Shown: positions 42,736 to 52,085, counted from the first letter of the stretch. The stretch: DNA of 64,000 bases from Blastococcus saxobsidens (GCF_002938435.1 NZ_POQT01000004.1:62001-126000), one strand, 5' to 3'. Notes: generated by a model from the letters alone, not told the origin. A program made the numbers and translations.

Positions 42736-43547
42736 GCGGCCCGGGGGCCGGCTGGCTCGAGGGACAGCGCGCGCTGATCGTGGGCGCGGGCTCCGGGATC
42801 GGCCGGGCGGTGGTGGATGCGTTTCTTGCCGAGGGAGCGCGGGTGGCCGTCCTCGAACGGGACGCGGACAAGGCCGCGGCCCTGGCGCAGGAGCTGCCCG
42901 AGGTCCCCGTGACCGTCGGGGACGCCGCCACGCGGTCTGCGAACGACGAGGCAGTCGCAGGCGCGGTCGCCCGGTTGGGCGGCCTGGACACCCTCGTCAG
43001 CTGCGTGGGCATCTTCGACTACTACCGGAGCATCGAGGACCTCGACGCGGACGTCCTCGACGGTGCCTTCGACGAGATGTTCCACCCGAACGTCAAGTCC
43101 CTCCTGCACTCGGTGAAGGCGGCCTTGCCCGAGCTCAAACGGTCGGGCGCGGGCACCGTCGTGCTGACCGAGTCCACGTCCGCGTACTACGCAGGCCGCG
43201 GTGGCGTTCTCTACGTCGCCTCGAAGTTCGCCGTCCGTGGGATGGTCAGCGCGCTCGCCCACGACCTCGCCCCCGAGGTGCGGGTCAACGGCGTCGCTCC
43301 GGGAGGGACCCTCAACACCGACCTGCGGGGTCTGCCCAGCCTGGGACTTTCGACGCGCAGCCTCGGTGCAGCGCCGGACAGGGCCGCGGAGATGGCCGCG
43401 CGCGTGCCGCTGCAGGTGGCGCTCTCCGGCGAGGACCATGCCTGGAGCTATGTCTTCCTTGCCGCCCGGCGCAACCGGGGTATTACCGGGACCACCGTCC
43501 ACACCGATGGCGGCGTGGGTGTGTCGGCGCCCCGGAAGCGTTCCTGA
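42732..43547 (+). CDS. padB: SDR dehydrogenase, probably cis-dihydrodiol dehydrogenase
   Basis: 271 residues from a GTG inside the preceding stop. NAD-binding GAGSGIGRAVV, then catalytic Ser in TESTSAYYAG and the Tyr-Lys pair in YVASK. The C-terminal part (APGGTLNTDLRGLPSLGLST) resembles BphB/NahB-type cis-diol dehydrogenases. It would rearomatise the dioxygenase product with NAD+, here giving 3,4-dihydroxyphthalate if the substrate is phthalate. Confidence 0.82.
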   Translation: MSGPGAGWLEGQRALIVGAGSGIGRAVVDAFLAEGARVAVLERDADKAAALAQELPEVPVTVGDAATRSANDEAVAGAVARLGGLDTLVSCVGIFDYYRSIEDLDADVLDGAFDEMFHPNVKSLLHSVKAALPELKRSGAGTVVLTESTSAYYAGRGGVLYVASKFAVRGMVSALAHDLAPEVRVNGVAPGGTLNTDLRGLPSLGLSTRSLGAAPDRAAEMAARVPLQVALSGEDHAWSYVFLAARRNRGITGTTVHTDGGVGVSAPRKRS

Positions 43548-43591
43548 ATGGCTGCCGGCAGAGGTTCCGGAACGGGTTCGAGAGGAGAAGT

Positions 43592-43792
43592 GTGGTGCCG
43601 AGGCTGAAGGCGGACTTCGAGGCGTGCCAGGGATACGCGAACTGCGTGGACGCCACTCCTGATGTCTACGACATCGACGACGACGGCGTGGTCGTGCTCC
43701 TCAAGGAGGAGATCACCGAAGCGGAGCGGCCTCGCATCGAGGAGGCCGCCCGCAGCTGCCCGGTGAACGCTTTGTGGATCGAGGACGAGTGA
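43592..43792 (+). CDS. padAc: [3Fe-4S]-type ferredoxin of the dioxygenase
   Basis: 66 residues from a GTG preceded by GAGGAG. Cys pattern CQGYANC (C-x5-C) and SCPVNAL at the end, the signature of small 3Fe-4S ferredoxins of the P450 and phthalate-dioxygenase type. It carries single electrons from the reductase to the Rieske oxygenase. The stop overlaps the start of the reductase gene (GTGA), so the pair is translationally coupled. Confidence 0.88.
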   Translation: MVPRLKADFEACQGYANCVDATPDVYDIDDDGVVVLLKEEITEAERPRIEEAARSCPVNALWIEDE

Positions 43793-45099
43793 GCACCCCG
43801 CCCGACGCGGCGGGGCACACCCCTGTCGTCGTCATCGTCGGGTCGTCGATCGGCGGGGTCCGCGCTGCTCAGGCCCTCCGCAGCGAAGGTTTTCGCGGTC
43901 GCATCCTCCTCGTCGGCGAGGAGGAGGCGCTGCCGTACGACAAGCCGCCCCTGTCCAAGCAGTTCCTCGTGGGACAATGGGATGCCGACAAGGTCGGTCT
44001 GCTCACCGAGGACGCCGCCGCCCGTGACCGCATCGAGCTGCGTCTCGGTGTCGGGGCCACCCGGCTCGACGTGGCGGAGCGCAGGGTGTGGCTGTCGGAC
44101 GGGGCGGACCTGGCTTACGACTGGCTGATCATCGCGACGGGTGCGTCGGCGCGCCCGAGCCCTTGGCGGCCGGGGTCGGGGGTGCACGTCGTGCGGACCC
44201 TCGGAGACAGCGGATCGCTGCGCGAAGAGCTCCGGCGGCCGGGGCCGGTGGTGGTCGTGGGCGGTGGCTTCATCGGAGCCGAGGCGGCGGCCACCGCGCG
44301 GGCGCTCGGCCACGAGGTCACCGTCGTCGACCCGATGCCCACGCCGATCGGCCGCGTGGTGGGGCCGGAGATCGGCCGGTACTTCACCGACCTGCACCAC
44401 CGGCACGGCGTCGAGACCCGCTTCGGTGTGGGCGTCGAGCGGATCGAGGGTGAAGCTGGTGACCTACGCGTCGGACTGACGGACGGCTCGACCGTTCAGG
44501 CGGCGACGGTCGTCGTCGGTATCGGTGCCGTCCCCAATGACGGCTGGCTCGCCGACTCAGGTCTCCCGCTCGACAACGGCATCCTCTGCGACGAGTACTG
44601 CCGGACCCTGGACGCGCCGAACGTGTTCGCCATCGGTGACGTGGCCCGGTGGTTCCACCCCAGGCACCGCGAACGTCTGCGGGTGGAGCACTGGACGAAC
44701 GCGGTCGAGATGGCGGTGTGTGCGGCCCACAACATCGCGCACCCGGAGGACCTCCGCGCACACAGTCCCGTGGAGTATGTCTGGAGCGACCAGTACGACT
44801 GGAAGATCCAGATCGTCGGCCGGCCCACCCAGGGCAGCCGGCATGAACTCGTCGGAGACCTCGAGGGGGAGAAGCCCCGGGCTGCGGTGCTCTACACCGA
44901 TGACCGCGGGCGCCTCCATGGCGCGGTGACGGTCAACTGGCCCAAGGCACTCGTCCAGTGCCGGCGCCTGATGACCGGGGGAGCTGGCTTCGACGAGGCC
45001 CTGGAACGGATCTCCGCGCTGGGGGGTGCGTCCGGGCACCCGCAGGAGGGGGTCCGGGAGACGCGCCCCGGCACGGGGGAGCGAGCCGGGGGAGCGTGA
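43789..45099 (+). CDS. padAd: NAD(P)H-dependent ferredoxin reductase (FAD)
   Basis: 436 residues from the GTG overlapping the ferredoxin stop. Two dinucleotide motifs: GSSIGGVRAAQAL for FAD and VVGGGFIGAEAAATA for NAD(P)H, plus the FAD ribityl motif AIGDVARWF. The C-terminal domain (residues 320-420) is of the rhodocoxin/BphA4 reductase type. It transfers electrons from NADH to the small ferredoxin. The last 25 residues are a Gly/Pro/Arg-rich tail. Confidence 0.9.
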   Translation: MSTPPDAAGHTPVVVIVGSSIGGVRAAQALRSEGFRGRILLVGEEEALPYDKPPLSKQFLVGQWDADKVGLLTEDAAARDRIELRLGVGATRLDVAERRVWLSDGADLAYDWLIIATGASARPSPWRPGSGVHVVRTLGDSGSLREELRRPGPVVVVGGGFIGAEAAATARALGHEVTVVDPMPTPIGRVVGPEIGRYFTDLHHRHGVETRFGVGVERIEGEAGDLRVGLTDGSTVQAATVVVGIGAVPNDGWLADSGLPLDNGILCDEYCRTLDAPNVFAIGDVARWFHPRHRERLRVEHWTNAVEMAVCAAHNIAHPEDLRAHSPVEYVWSDQYDWKIQIVGRPTQGSRHELVGDLEGEKPRAAVLYTDDRGRLHGAVTVNWPKALVQCRRLMTGGAGFDEALERISALGGASGHPQEGVRETRPGTGERAGGA

Positions 45100-45177
45100 C
45101 CAGCGCCACCCCCCCTTTCGGGAGGTCGAACCCTGCACTCGAGCCGCTGCGGTGCACAGCCGACGTAGCCTCGGGGG

Positions 45178-45972
45178 GTGACCGACTTGTCTCCGCCTCC
45201 TGCTGTGTTGGGCTATGGAGCCGTCCCACAGTATCCGATCGAGTCGGTGGACAACGCCTTGAAGGTGCTCCTGCTTCTTGGCGAGCGGCCCAACCTGCGC
45301 CTCACCGACGTGAGCAAGTACCTGGGTGTCGCCTCGTCCACGGCGCACCGGCTGCTGGCCATGCTGCAGTACCGGGGGTTCATCAGTCAGGACGGCGCGA
45401 CTCGCGGCTACGTCAGCGGTCCGACGCTGGACGGTCTCACCTACGGTGTCCTGCGGCGCCTGGACGTCCGAACGCGAGCCCGCACGGTGCTGGAGCGGCT
45501 CAACGCGGAGCTGCAGGAGACCGTGCATCTCGGCCGTCTCGAGGGCGCCGACGTCCACTTCGTCGACTCCATCGAGAGCTCGCGCGCCTTGCGCGTCGTC
45601 GGCCGGCTCGGCCGGTTCCTGCCGGCACACTGCACATCGACGGGCAAGGTCCTGCTGGCGGAGCTCTCGGGGGAGGAGTTGCGCAGACTGTATCCGTCCG
45701 AGGACCTGGTGGCGGTGACCCCGCAGACCATCGGTACTCGCACGGAGCTGGAGGCCGCACTCGCCGAGGTGCGCTCGCAGGGTTTCGCCTGCAGCCAGGA
45801 GGAGAGCGAGGAGGGCGTCAGCTCGATCGCCGTCTGCCTGCGCTTGACGCGGTCCCCCCGACTGGCCATCAACGCCGCGGTCCCGAGCAGCCGGATGACC
45901 GACGAGGTCCGCGCGGACATCGTCAAGCGGCTGATGGTCGCAGTGGAGGAGCTCGAGAGCCTGCTGCTGTAG
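45178..45972 (+). CDS. IclR-family regulator, copy 2
   Basis: 264 residues, a close paralogue of the protein at 32350. Helix-turn-helix LTDVSKYLGVASSTAHRLLA, effector domain with AHCTSTGKVLLAEL and the ending VAVEELESLL. PadR of Rhodococcus phthalate clusters is also an IclR protein, so this copy next to the dioxygenase genes is the best candidate for its regulator. The DNA-recognition helices of both copies are nearly identical, so they may share sites. Confidence 0.9.
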   Translation: MTDLSPPPAVLGYGAVPQYPIESVDNALKVLLLLGERPNLRLTDVSKYLGVASSTAHRLLAMLQYRGFISQDGATRGYVSGPTLDGLTYGVLRRLDVRTRARTVLERLNAELQETVHLGRLEGADVHFVDSIESSRALRVVGRLGRFLPAHCTSTGKVLLAELSGEELRRLYPSEDLVAVTPQTIGTRTELEAALAEVRSQGFACSQEESEEGVSSIAVCLRLTRSPRLAINAAVPSSRMTDEVRADIVKRLMVAVEELESLLL

Positions 45973-46012
45973 GGGGCGCGCGAACAGGCCCCGGCCGGAC
46001 GCGAAACCGGCC

Positions 46013-47392
46013 GTGACCGACGACATCCGCGATCTGTCGGTGCGCACCTCGGTACTCGGGGCCCGCCTGCTGGTGCCCCTCTGCCTGGGCGTGACGCTCA
46101 ATGCCGTCAATTCGACGATGATCGCCACGGCATTGGTGCCGATCAGCCGCGACCTCGGCGTGGACGCTGCGGCGGTCGCTTGGTTGATCTCCGTGATGTA
46201 CCTCGCCAGTGCGATCGGGCAGCCCGTGGCCGGCCGGCTGGCCGACCAGTTCGGAGCACGGCGGGTCTTCCTCGCCGGGGGTGTCCTGGTGGCCATTGCC
46301 GGAGTCCTCGGGACCTTCGGGCCGACGTTCGGCTGGCTCGTGGCCGCCCGGGCGGTCGTCGGTCTGGGGACCGGCGCAGCGTATCCGGCCGCGGTGGCGA
46401 TGATCCGCGAGCGTACGGGGCCGACGGAGGAGGAGTCGGCGGCGCGCGCCCTCGGTATTCTCAATACCGCCAGCCTGGTCATGCTCACCGCCGGGCCGCC
46501 GCTGGGCGGGCTCCTCGTCGACACGATCGGCTGGCGCGCGACCTTCGCCGTCAACGCGCCGCTCGGCGTCCTCGTCCTGGCCCTCGGCCTGCGCTACCTC
46601 CCGCGCTCGCTGCCACGCACCCGTACGACGTCCGCGTGGCGGCTGGTCGACGTCCCGGGGGTGCTGTTGTTCAGCGCGACGGTGTCGCTGCTGCTCGTCG
46701 TGCTGCTGCAGGTTCCCCGGCCGCCGTGGGCGACTCTGGCCGGCCTCGTCGTCAGCCTGGTGCTGCTCGTCCTCGTCGAGCGCCGTGTCGACCGGCCCTT
46801 CCTCGACGTCCGCATGCTCGCGCAGAACCGTGCGCTGGTCCTGGCGTACCTTCGCCTGGTCCTGAGCTTCCTCGCCGTCTACGGCGTGCTCTTCGGGCTG
46901 ACTCCATGGCTGCAGGGAGGCCGGGGCCTCTCCGCGAGCGCGGCCGGACTGCTGCTGCTCGGCATGTCCGCCGTCGGCACCGTGGTCGCCCCGCTCGCTG
47001 CCCGCGGCTCGCGTCAGCTGTGGCCGCTGGTCTTCACCGCGCTCGCCCTTCTGGCCGGAAGTCTGGCTCTGACGTTCCTGGACGGGGCGACGCCGGTGGT
47101 GGTCCTGGCCATCGTCATCGGTTTGTTCGGCCTGCCCAACGGCATGGGGCAGGTGGCCAATCAGATCGTCGTATTCCGGGTGGCCCCGGCCGAGCAGGTC
47201 GGCGCCGCCACCGGACTGTCCCGGACGGCGCAGTACACCGGGGCCATGGTTGCCACGAGCGTCACGGGGCTTGCCTACGCCGACGGCGTCGGGCAGACCG
47301 GCCTTCACGTCCTGGGATGGGCGTTCACCGTCGCAGGCGTGATCCTGCTCGCGGTGACCGTCGGCGATCGCAGCCTGCGCCACAGGTCGTGA
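46013..47392 (+). CDS. MFS transporter (DHA2-like)
   Basis: 459 residues, GTG start, 40 bases after the regulator gene. About 13-14 membrane segments. The loop between segments two and three reads GRLADQFGARRVFLAG (MFS motif A), and VGLGTGAAYPAAVAMIRERTG follows. The DHA2 group is mainly proton-coupled drug or acid export; in catabolic clusters it may instead take up or expel aromatic acids. It is probably co-transcribed with the EamA gene that follows. Confidence 0.85.
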   Translation: MTDDIRDLSVRTSVLGARLLVPLCLGVTLNAVNSTMIATALVPISRDLGVDAAAVAWLISVMYLASAIGQPVAGRLADQFGARRVFLAGGVLVAIAGVLGTFGPTFGWLVAARAVVGLGTGAAYPAAVAMIRERTGPTEEESAARALGILNTASLVMLTAGPPLGGLLVDTIGWRATFAVNAPLGVLVLALGLRYLPRSLPRTRTTSAWRLVDVPGVLLFSATVSLLLVVLLQVPRPPWATLAGLVVSLVLLVLVERRVDRPFLDVRMLAQNRALVLAYLRLVLSFLAVYGVLFGLTPWLQGGRGLSASAAGLLLLGMSAVGTVVAPLAARGSRQLWPLVFTALALLAGSLALTFLDGATPVVVLAIVIGLFGLPNGMGQVANQIVVFRVAPAEQVGAATGLSRTAQYTGAMVATSVTGLAYADGVGQTGLHVLGWAFTVAGVILLAVTVGDRSLRHRS

Positions 47393-47428
47393 CCGGAGCG
47401 GCCGGCGTCCAGCCGAGGAGCACCGGAG

Positions 47429-48334
47429 GTGGGTGAGGCGCTGGCCGTGAGCTCGTTGTTCCTGTTCAGCGCCAACGTCCTCCTGGTCGGCGCCGCCGGT
47501 CGCCGCTTACCCCAGGATTTGGGCTTCCTGCTGGGGTTGCTGAGCAACGTCGGTTGCGGCGGCGTCGTCGTCCTCGGGCAGTACCTGGTGGCCGGCGAGT
47601 CGATGCCCCCGCCCGAGTGGGACGCCCTGGGTGTCTTCGCCGTCGGCGGGCTGCTGACTTCCTACCTCGGGCGCTGGTTCTTCTTCCGCTCGGTGCGCAC
47701 GATCGGTCCCACCCGCGCGAGCGCCCTGCAGATCACCAACCCGCTGTTCGCCGCGCTGGCCGCGTGGGTGCTGCTCGGGCAGGCGCTGCCGCCGTCGGCC
47801 GTCCTCGCCGGAACGGCGGTGCTGGCGGGCCTGTACCTCACGTCGCGTCCGTCCGGCCGCCCGGCGACGGACGCCGCCGTCCCTGGTCAGCGATCGCTGC
47901 CCGCGGTCGAGATGGGGCTCGCGCTTCTGGGTGCGGTTGCCTACGGCCTGGGCAACGTGGCCCGTGGTGCGGGGGTGCGCGACTGGGAGGTGCCGGTGGT
48001 CGGCAGCCTGGTGGGCGCGGCCGCGGGGCTGCTGCTGCACGCGGTCGTCAGCGGCCAGCGAGGCAAGGTCGTCGCCGCCCTGCGCGATGCCGACCCGGTC
48101 GGGCGGCGGTTGTGGTTGCTCTCGGGCGTCCTCACGATCAGCGCCCAGACCTGTCTCATCGCGGCCAGTCTCTACATCCCCGTCGCGGTGGCAGTCGTCA
48201 TCTCCGCGGCGCTGCCGATCGTCGTCCTGCCCGCCAGCGTTCTGTTCTTCCGTCGCACAGAGATGGTGGGGACAGGAACCGCGGTCGGGGCGCTGCTGGT
48301 CCTCGCCGGAGTGGTCGGCCTGACCCTCGGCTGA
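47429..48334 (+). CDS. EamA-family (DMT) transporter
   Basis: 301 residues from a GTG after GGAGGTGG. Ten membrane segments in two repeats (about 1-135 and 150-298). It lacks the His-rich tail of the EamA protein at 19452 and is not closely similar to it. Cargo unknown; export of a metabolite or uptake of an aromatic acid are both conceivable. It ends 276 bases before the aldolase-type gene. Confidence 0.8.
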   Translation: MGEALAVSSLFLFSANVLLVGAAGRRLPQDLGFLLGLLSNVGCGGVVVLGQYLVAGESMPPPEWDALGVFAVGGLLTSYLGRWFFFRSVRTIGPTRASALQITNPLFAALAAWVLLGQALPPSAVLAGTAVLAGLYLTSRPSGRPATDAAVPGQRSLPAVEMGLALLGAVAYGLGNVARGAGVRDWEVPVVGSLVGAAAGLLLHAVVSGQRGKVVAALRDADPVGRRLWLLSGVLTISAQTCLIAASLYIPVAVAVVISAALPIVVLPASVLFFRRTEMVGTGTAVGALLVLAGVVGLTLG

Positions 48335-48525
48335 GGAAACCCGAGCCGACGGGGGCCTTTCTGCGACGGCGCGCTTGCCGGATGCCGTCGGCGGCGTGGT
48401 CGCCGGCGCGGACCGCTCGATCCGCGCTGCTTTGTGGGGCGAGCCGGGCGGCGCTCGTTCCGCGGCCTCACCGGCCGGTGTCGTCACCAGCTGGGGCTCA
48501 GACGGCCGGAAGGTTCCAGCGACGC

Positions 48526-48542
48526 TCTCTGTGTAGCAGAAT
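48526..48542. promoter_or_regulatory. Inverted-repeat element before the decarboxylase gene
   Basis: TCTCTGTGTAGCAGAAT has the same left arm, spacer length and most of the right arm as the perfect repeat at 30075. It lies 69 bases before the class II aldolase-type gene and suggests that this gene belongs to the same regulon. Confidence 0.4.
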
Positions 48543-48610
48543 CAGTCACCGCGGCGCGGAAGTGCCGGAGCCCGGTGACGGCCGTCGCCGGCACGAGAGA
48601 TGGGAGTGAC

Positions 48611-49324
48611 GTGCCCCAGGAACAGTCCGCGGACGGTTCGACAGACCAGCGCCGCGAGCTCGCCAAGGCCAACCACGTCCTGGTCGACCAGGGCATCCTC
48701 GACGGCTTCGGTCACGTGAGCGTGCGGTCGGACGAGGACCCGACCACCTTCCTGCTGGCCAGGAACCTCGCGCCGGGGCTGGTACAGCCCCAGGACGTCC
48801 AGGTCCTCACGCTCGACGGCGACACCGACGATCCTCGCAAGCCCTATCTGGAGCGCCACATCCACGCCCAGATCTACCGGGCCCGGCCCGACGTCCGGGC
48901 GGTGGTGCACAGCCACTCGCCGGCCGTCATCCCCTTCGGCGTATCCAGTGTGCCGCTGCGGCCCATCCTGCACATGGCCGGCTTCCTGGCGCCGCGGGTC
49001 CCGGTGTTCGAGGCACGGGACACCATGGGTGCCGGGTCGGACCTTCTCGTGAGCTCGGCCGAGTCTGGCGTGGCGCTCGCCGAGGCGCTGGGCGACGCCG
49101 CCGTCGTTCTGATGCGGGGGCACGGGTCCACGACGGTGGGCGGGTCGCTGCCCGAGGTCGTCTACCGCGCCATCTACACCGAAGTCAACGCGCGTGTGCA
49201 GGTCGAGGCCGAACGGCTGGGCGCATGCACGTACCTCACCGACGAGGAGGCGGCCGCTACGGTGGCCACCAACACTCCACAGATCGGGCGGGCCTGGCAG
49301 TACTGGCAGGACCGCGCCGTCTGA
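48611..49324 (+). CDS. padC: Class II aldolase-family protein, probably 3,4-dihydroxyphthalate decarboxylase
   Basis: 237 residues from a GTG with GGGAG upstream. Metal-site residues of the class II aldolase/adducin fold are present: GHVSVRSDED near the N-terminus, HSHSPAVIPF in the middle and RGHGSTTVG later. In Gram-positive phthalate pathways, decarboxylation of 3,4-dihydroxyphthalate to protocatechuate is done by a member of this family (PhtC/PadC). Its place at the end of the dioxygenase cluster fits that role. A sugar-type aldolase is the alternative. Confidence 0.72.
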   Translation: MPQEQSADGSTDQRRELAKANHVLVDQGILDGFGHVSVRSDEDPTTFLLARNLAPGLVQPQDVQVLTLDGDTDDPRKPYLERHIHAQIYRARPDVRAVVHSHSPAVIPFGVSSVPLRPILHMAGFLAPRVPVFEARDTMGAGSDLLVSSAESGVALAEALGDAAVVLMRGHGSTTVGGSLPEVVYRAIYTEVNARVQVEAERLGACTYLTDEEAAATVATNTPQIGRAWQYWQDRAV

Positions 49325-49561
49325 CGGCGGGTGAGGGCCCGGTCGACGGTTCGGGTGGCAGGCGCCTGGCCGGTCGGACGCCCTGCTCCGTACGGCACCC
49401 TCGACACTTGGAAGGCTGCTCCAAGCAAGTGCTGTCCGGGCGGCCACCGGACCGGTGACCGAGCGAGAAGCCGCGTCCGCTCGGCTGGCCGGCCGGCCGG
49501 CGAAGGCTGGCTGGGTGGTTGTCGGACGAGTCCGGAGCGCTGACGCGCCGGTGCAACTCAC

Positions 49562-49924
49562 CTATTCATGGGTTCGTAGGGTGCCACCGGACCAGCCGAG
49601 GGGCCGTGCGGTGCCGAGGAGGACCTGGAGGGCGAACAGCGCAGCGAACGACGGCGCGAGCATGAAGCCGCGGCCGACCAAGGCGAGCATGGCGGTCCCG
49701 GCGAGGAAGGCCACGGCGCACGGCGGGCCTGTCGATCAGGCCACTGCGCGGTACGGATAGCAGCATCTCCGTGAGTGCCTCGGCGCCGAGCAGTAGGTCC
49801 TCACGTTGACGCCGAGGCCCATGTCGGTGGCAGCGAGGGGACGAGGAAGTAGTTGAGCGAAAATGACGCCCAGCCCGAAGTCACCCGTGGCGTACGCGAG
49901 TAGGCGCCGGCAAGGAGACATCAT
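49562..49924 (-). pseudogene. Decayed MFS transporter, N-terminal part
   Basis: Minus-strand pieces in different frames: LLAYATGDFGLGVIFAQLLP after an ATG at 49924, then EDLLLGAEALTEMLLSVPRS, then CAVAFLAGTAMLALVGRGF and LFALQVLLGTARPLGWSGGT before a TAG. The order matches the first membrane segments of an MFS protein, with at least two frameshifts. The gap 49325-49561 to its right end shows nothing. Confidence 0.5.
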
Positions 49925-50440
49925 CGTGCTCGTCGCAACGCGCCCTAAGCCGACTCCTTCCGTCGCTCGGGCGGCCCCGTGCGCCGCCTGTTCGCGGACC
50001 AGCAGCAGGCGGCCGCGACTACGACGCTCCGACCGGCAGGTTCCCGATGATGCACCGTGGCGCTGCGTCCAGAAGTCTATGAACGACGGGCCGACCCGGA
50101 CGAGGGCGGGCGGCCGCCGCTTCCGTTTGCTTGCGGATCTGCATGCCGGCGGCGGCCACCGCTCGACGGTGGCCGCCTCGATAAGTTCCCCGGAGCTGCG
50201 TTGGGGTGCGGCGGGAGCACCGTCAGTTGGGAGCACAGAGCCCGATGAAGAGCCCGCGGCACTAGCCGCGATTAGCCCGAGTGGGGCATCGACGCCACGA
50301 TCGAAGACAGCGATGAGCGCCCCGAACGTTGCCCGCCTCCCCGTGACTGGTGACCTGATTCTGCTGCCGGCCCGGCGCCAGCACTGCCCGCGAGCAGTGA
50401 TCCAGCAGGCGGGGAGCCACCTGGTCCGGGGGGCGTCCAC
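49925..50440. other. 516-base stretch without a supported gene
   Basis: A plus-strand frame ending ARLPVTGDLILLPARRQ close to the next gene is open for long, but has no ribosome site and an irregular composition (many Ser, Arg and Cys). It is more likely decayed DNA continuing the MFS pseudogene region. Confidence 0.35.
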
Positions 50441-51655
50441 GTGAGGACGGGCCGCGCCGAGCCATCCCCCCGCGTCGGCCTCAGTGTCACGCTCGCCGTG
50501 ACCATGGCCGTCGGTCCGCTTCCGGTGTTCGCGCTGAGCGCGCTCAGCCCGCTGGTCACGCGGGAGCTGGGGTTGTCGGTCGCCGAGTTCGGCGCGCTGT
50601 CGACGCTCTCGTTCGCGGTGGCGGCGCCCAGCGCATGGCTGCTCGGGCGGAGCGTCGACCGCTTCCCGCCCCGACTGGTCATGGTGAGCCTGGCCGTGGC
50701 GTCCGGTATCGCGCTCGCCCTCACGGCGTACGCGCGGTCATTCGGCTGGCTGGTCGCGGGCGTCGTCCTCGCCGGCGTCGCGATGGCTGGGACGAACCCG
50801 GTTACCAATCGGGTCGTATCTTCCCGCGTGGCGGCCGACGAGCGTGGACCGATCATGGGGGCAAAGCAGTCGGGGGTGCAGCTGGGCCAGTTCCTGGCCG
50901 GCCTGACGCTCCCGCCGATCGCCGTGGTCCTCGGTTGGCGCGCCGCGGTTGCGACCGCGGCGCTTCTCGTGCTCGCCGGCCTTGCACTGACCTATCGCTT
51001 CATCCTCGCGGCGCCCGCCGCTGCCCGAGCGCCCGGCCCGACGCCGCCGGCGGCGCCCCGGTCCCCGCAAATCTGGGGGCTGCTGGCCTACTCCTTCTTC
51101 AGCGGTGCCGCGCTGCAATCGACCAACGCCTACCTTCCGCTGTTCGGGTTTGAGCGGCTGTCCTTCAGCGTCGCGAGCGCCGGCCTCCTCGTCGCCGTGA
51201 TGGGTGGGATCGGCTTGGTGGCGCGAATGGCCTGGGGGCGCGCGACCGGGCGCAGTGCCGACCCCCGGCGGATCCTCACCGTCATGGCGACCTGCGGAGC
51301 CGCTGCGATGGCCGTCCTCGTTGCGGCTGCATGGTGGCAGGTCGGCTGGCTGTTGTGGGTCGCAGCCGCGGTTACCGGGGCGACCGTCGTCGCCTCGAAC
51401 GTTGTTGTGATGATGGCGGTGGTGCGGCTGTCCGACCAGCAGTCCGTCGGCACTGCCTCCGGGCTGCTTTCGCTCGGCCTCTATGCCGGCTTCGCGGTCG
51501 GTCCGATCTCGTTCGGCGCCCTCGTCGAGGAAACTGACTACGCCACCGGCTGGGCCGTCACAGCCGCTCTGTACGCCGTCGCCGGCGCCGTCATCGCCGC
51601 CTCCCAGCGGTCCCGCTCGCCGCAGCGGCCGCGCCTCCACCCCTCCGCGTCGTAG
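50441..51655 (+). CDS. MFS transporter
   Basis: 404 residues, GTG start. Twelve membrane segments. Motifs ALSPLVTRELGLSVAEFGAL at the start, GRSVDRFPPRLVMV (motif A) and GTNPVTNRVVSSRV after the fourth segment resemble the cyanate/aromatic-acid (CynX-like) branch. Cargo unknown. The gene stands apart from the dioxygenase operon and is followed by a decayed transposase. It may be the last cargo gene of the catabolic island. Confidence 0.85.
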   Translation: MRTGRAEPSPRVGLSVTLAVTMAVGPLPVFALSALSPLVTRELGLSVAEFGALSTLSFAVAAPSAWLLGRSVDRFPPRLVMVSLAVASGIALALTAYARSFGWLVAGVVLAGVAMAGTNPVTNRVVSSRVAADERGPIMGAKQSGVQLGQFLAGLTLPPIAVVLGWRAAVATAALLVLAGLALTYRFILAAPAAARAPGPTPPAAPRSPQIWGLLAYSFFSGAALQSTNAYLPLFGFERLSFSVASAGLLVAVMGGIGLVARMAWGRATGRSADPRRILTVMATCGAAAMAVLVAAAWWQVGWLLWVAAAVTGATVVASNVVVMMAVVRLSDQQSVGTASGLLSLGLYAGFAVGPISFGALVEETDYATGWAVTAALYAVAGAVIAASQRSRSPQRPRLHPSAS

Positions 51656-51955
51656 TCAGCCAGGCACTGCTCCGGGCGCGATCCGTCGACGCTGCCCTGC
51701 GTGGACGGCGGAGGTGACCAGCTGAACGCCGGTGAGGCGCGGGCGGTCAGATCGCGGAAGATGGCCAGCCAACCGGCGCCGTCCTCAGCGCTGGTGGCCT
51801 GCAGGCCCAGGATCTTCCGGTGCCCGTCGGCGTTCACGCCGGTGGCGACCAGGGCGTGCACGTTGAGCACCCGGCCGCCCTCACGCGCCTTGAGCACAGG
51901 GCGTCGGCGGCGACGAACGTGTACGGGTGGGCGTCCAGCGGGCGGTGCCGGAAGT
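51655..51955 (-). pseudogene. Remnant of an IS256-family transposase
   Basis: The minus strand reads RPLDAHPYTFVAADAL in one frame and LKAREGGRVLNVHALVATGV, then ILGLQATSAEDGAGWLAIF in another, then GVQLVTS after a further shift. This is the central catalytic region of IS256 (mutator-type) transposases. At least two frameshifts and missing ends make it inactive. Confidence 0.75.
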
Positions 51956-52042
51956 TTGTCCCGCCCCGGGTCTGATGGAGGCTCACAATCGCCGGAGAGC
52001 TGTGAGAGACATGGCGGCACCGCGAACGGCCCCGACGTAAAC

Positions 52043-52080
52043 GGTGTCGCGGGACATCTGTGACGGTGTTCCGCGACATC
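52043..52080. repeat. Pair of GGTGT-n-GACATC elements beside an att-like site
   Basis: GGTGTCGCGGGACATC and, six bases later, GGTGTTCCGCGACATC. A related sequence lies at 3762, again directly left of a tRNA-Gly fragment. These may be the ends of a lost insertion element. Confidence 0.4.
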
Positions 52081-52085
52081 GCAGT

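Noticed and set aside
49863-50444. Plus-strand gene of 193 codons before the MFS gene
   Set aside because: No ribosome site, irregular composition, and its first part is opposite the decayed MFS gene.
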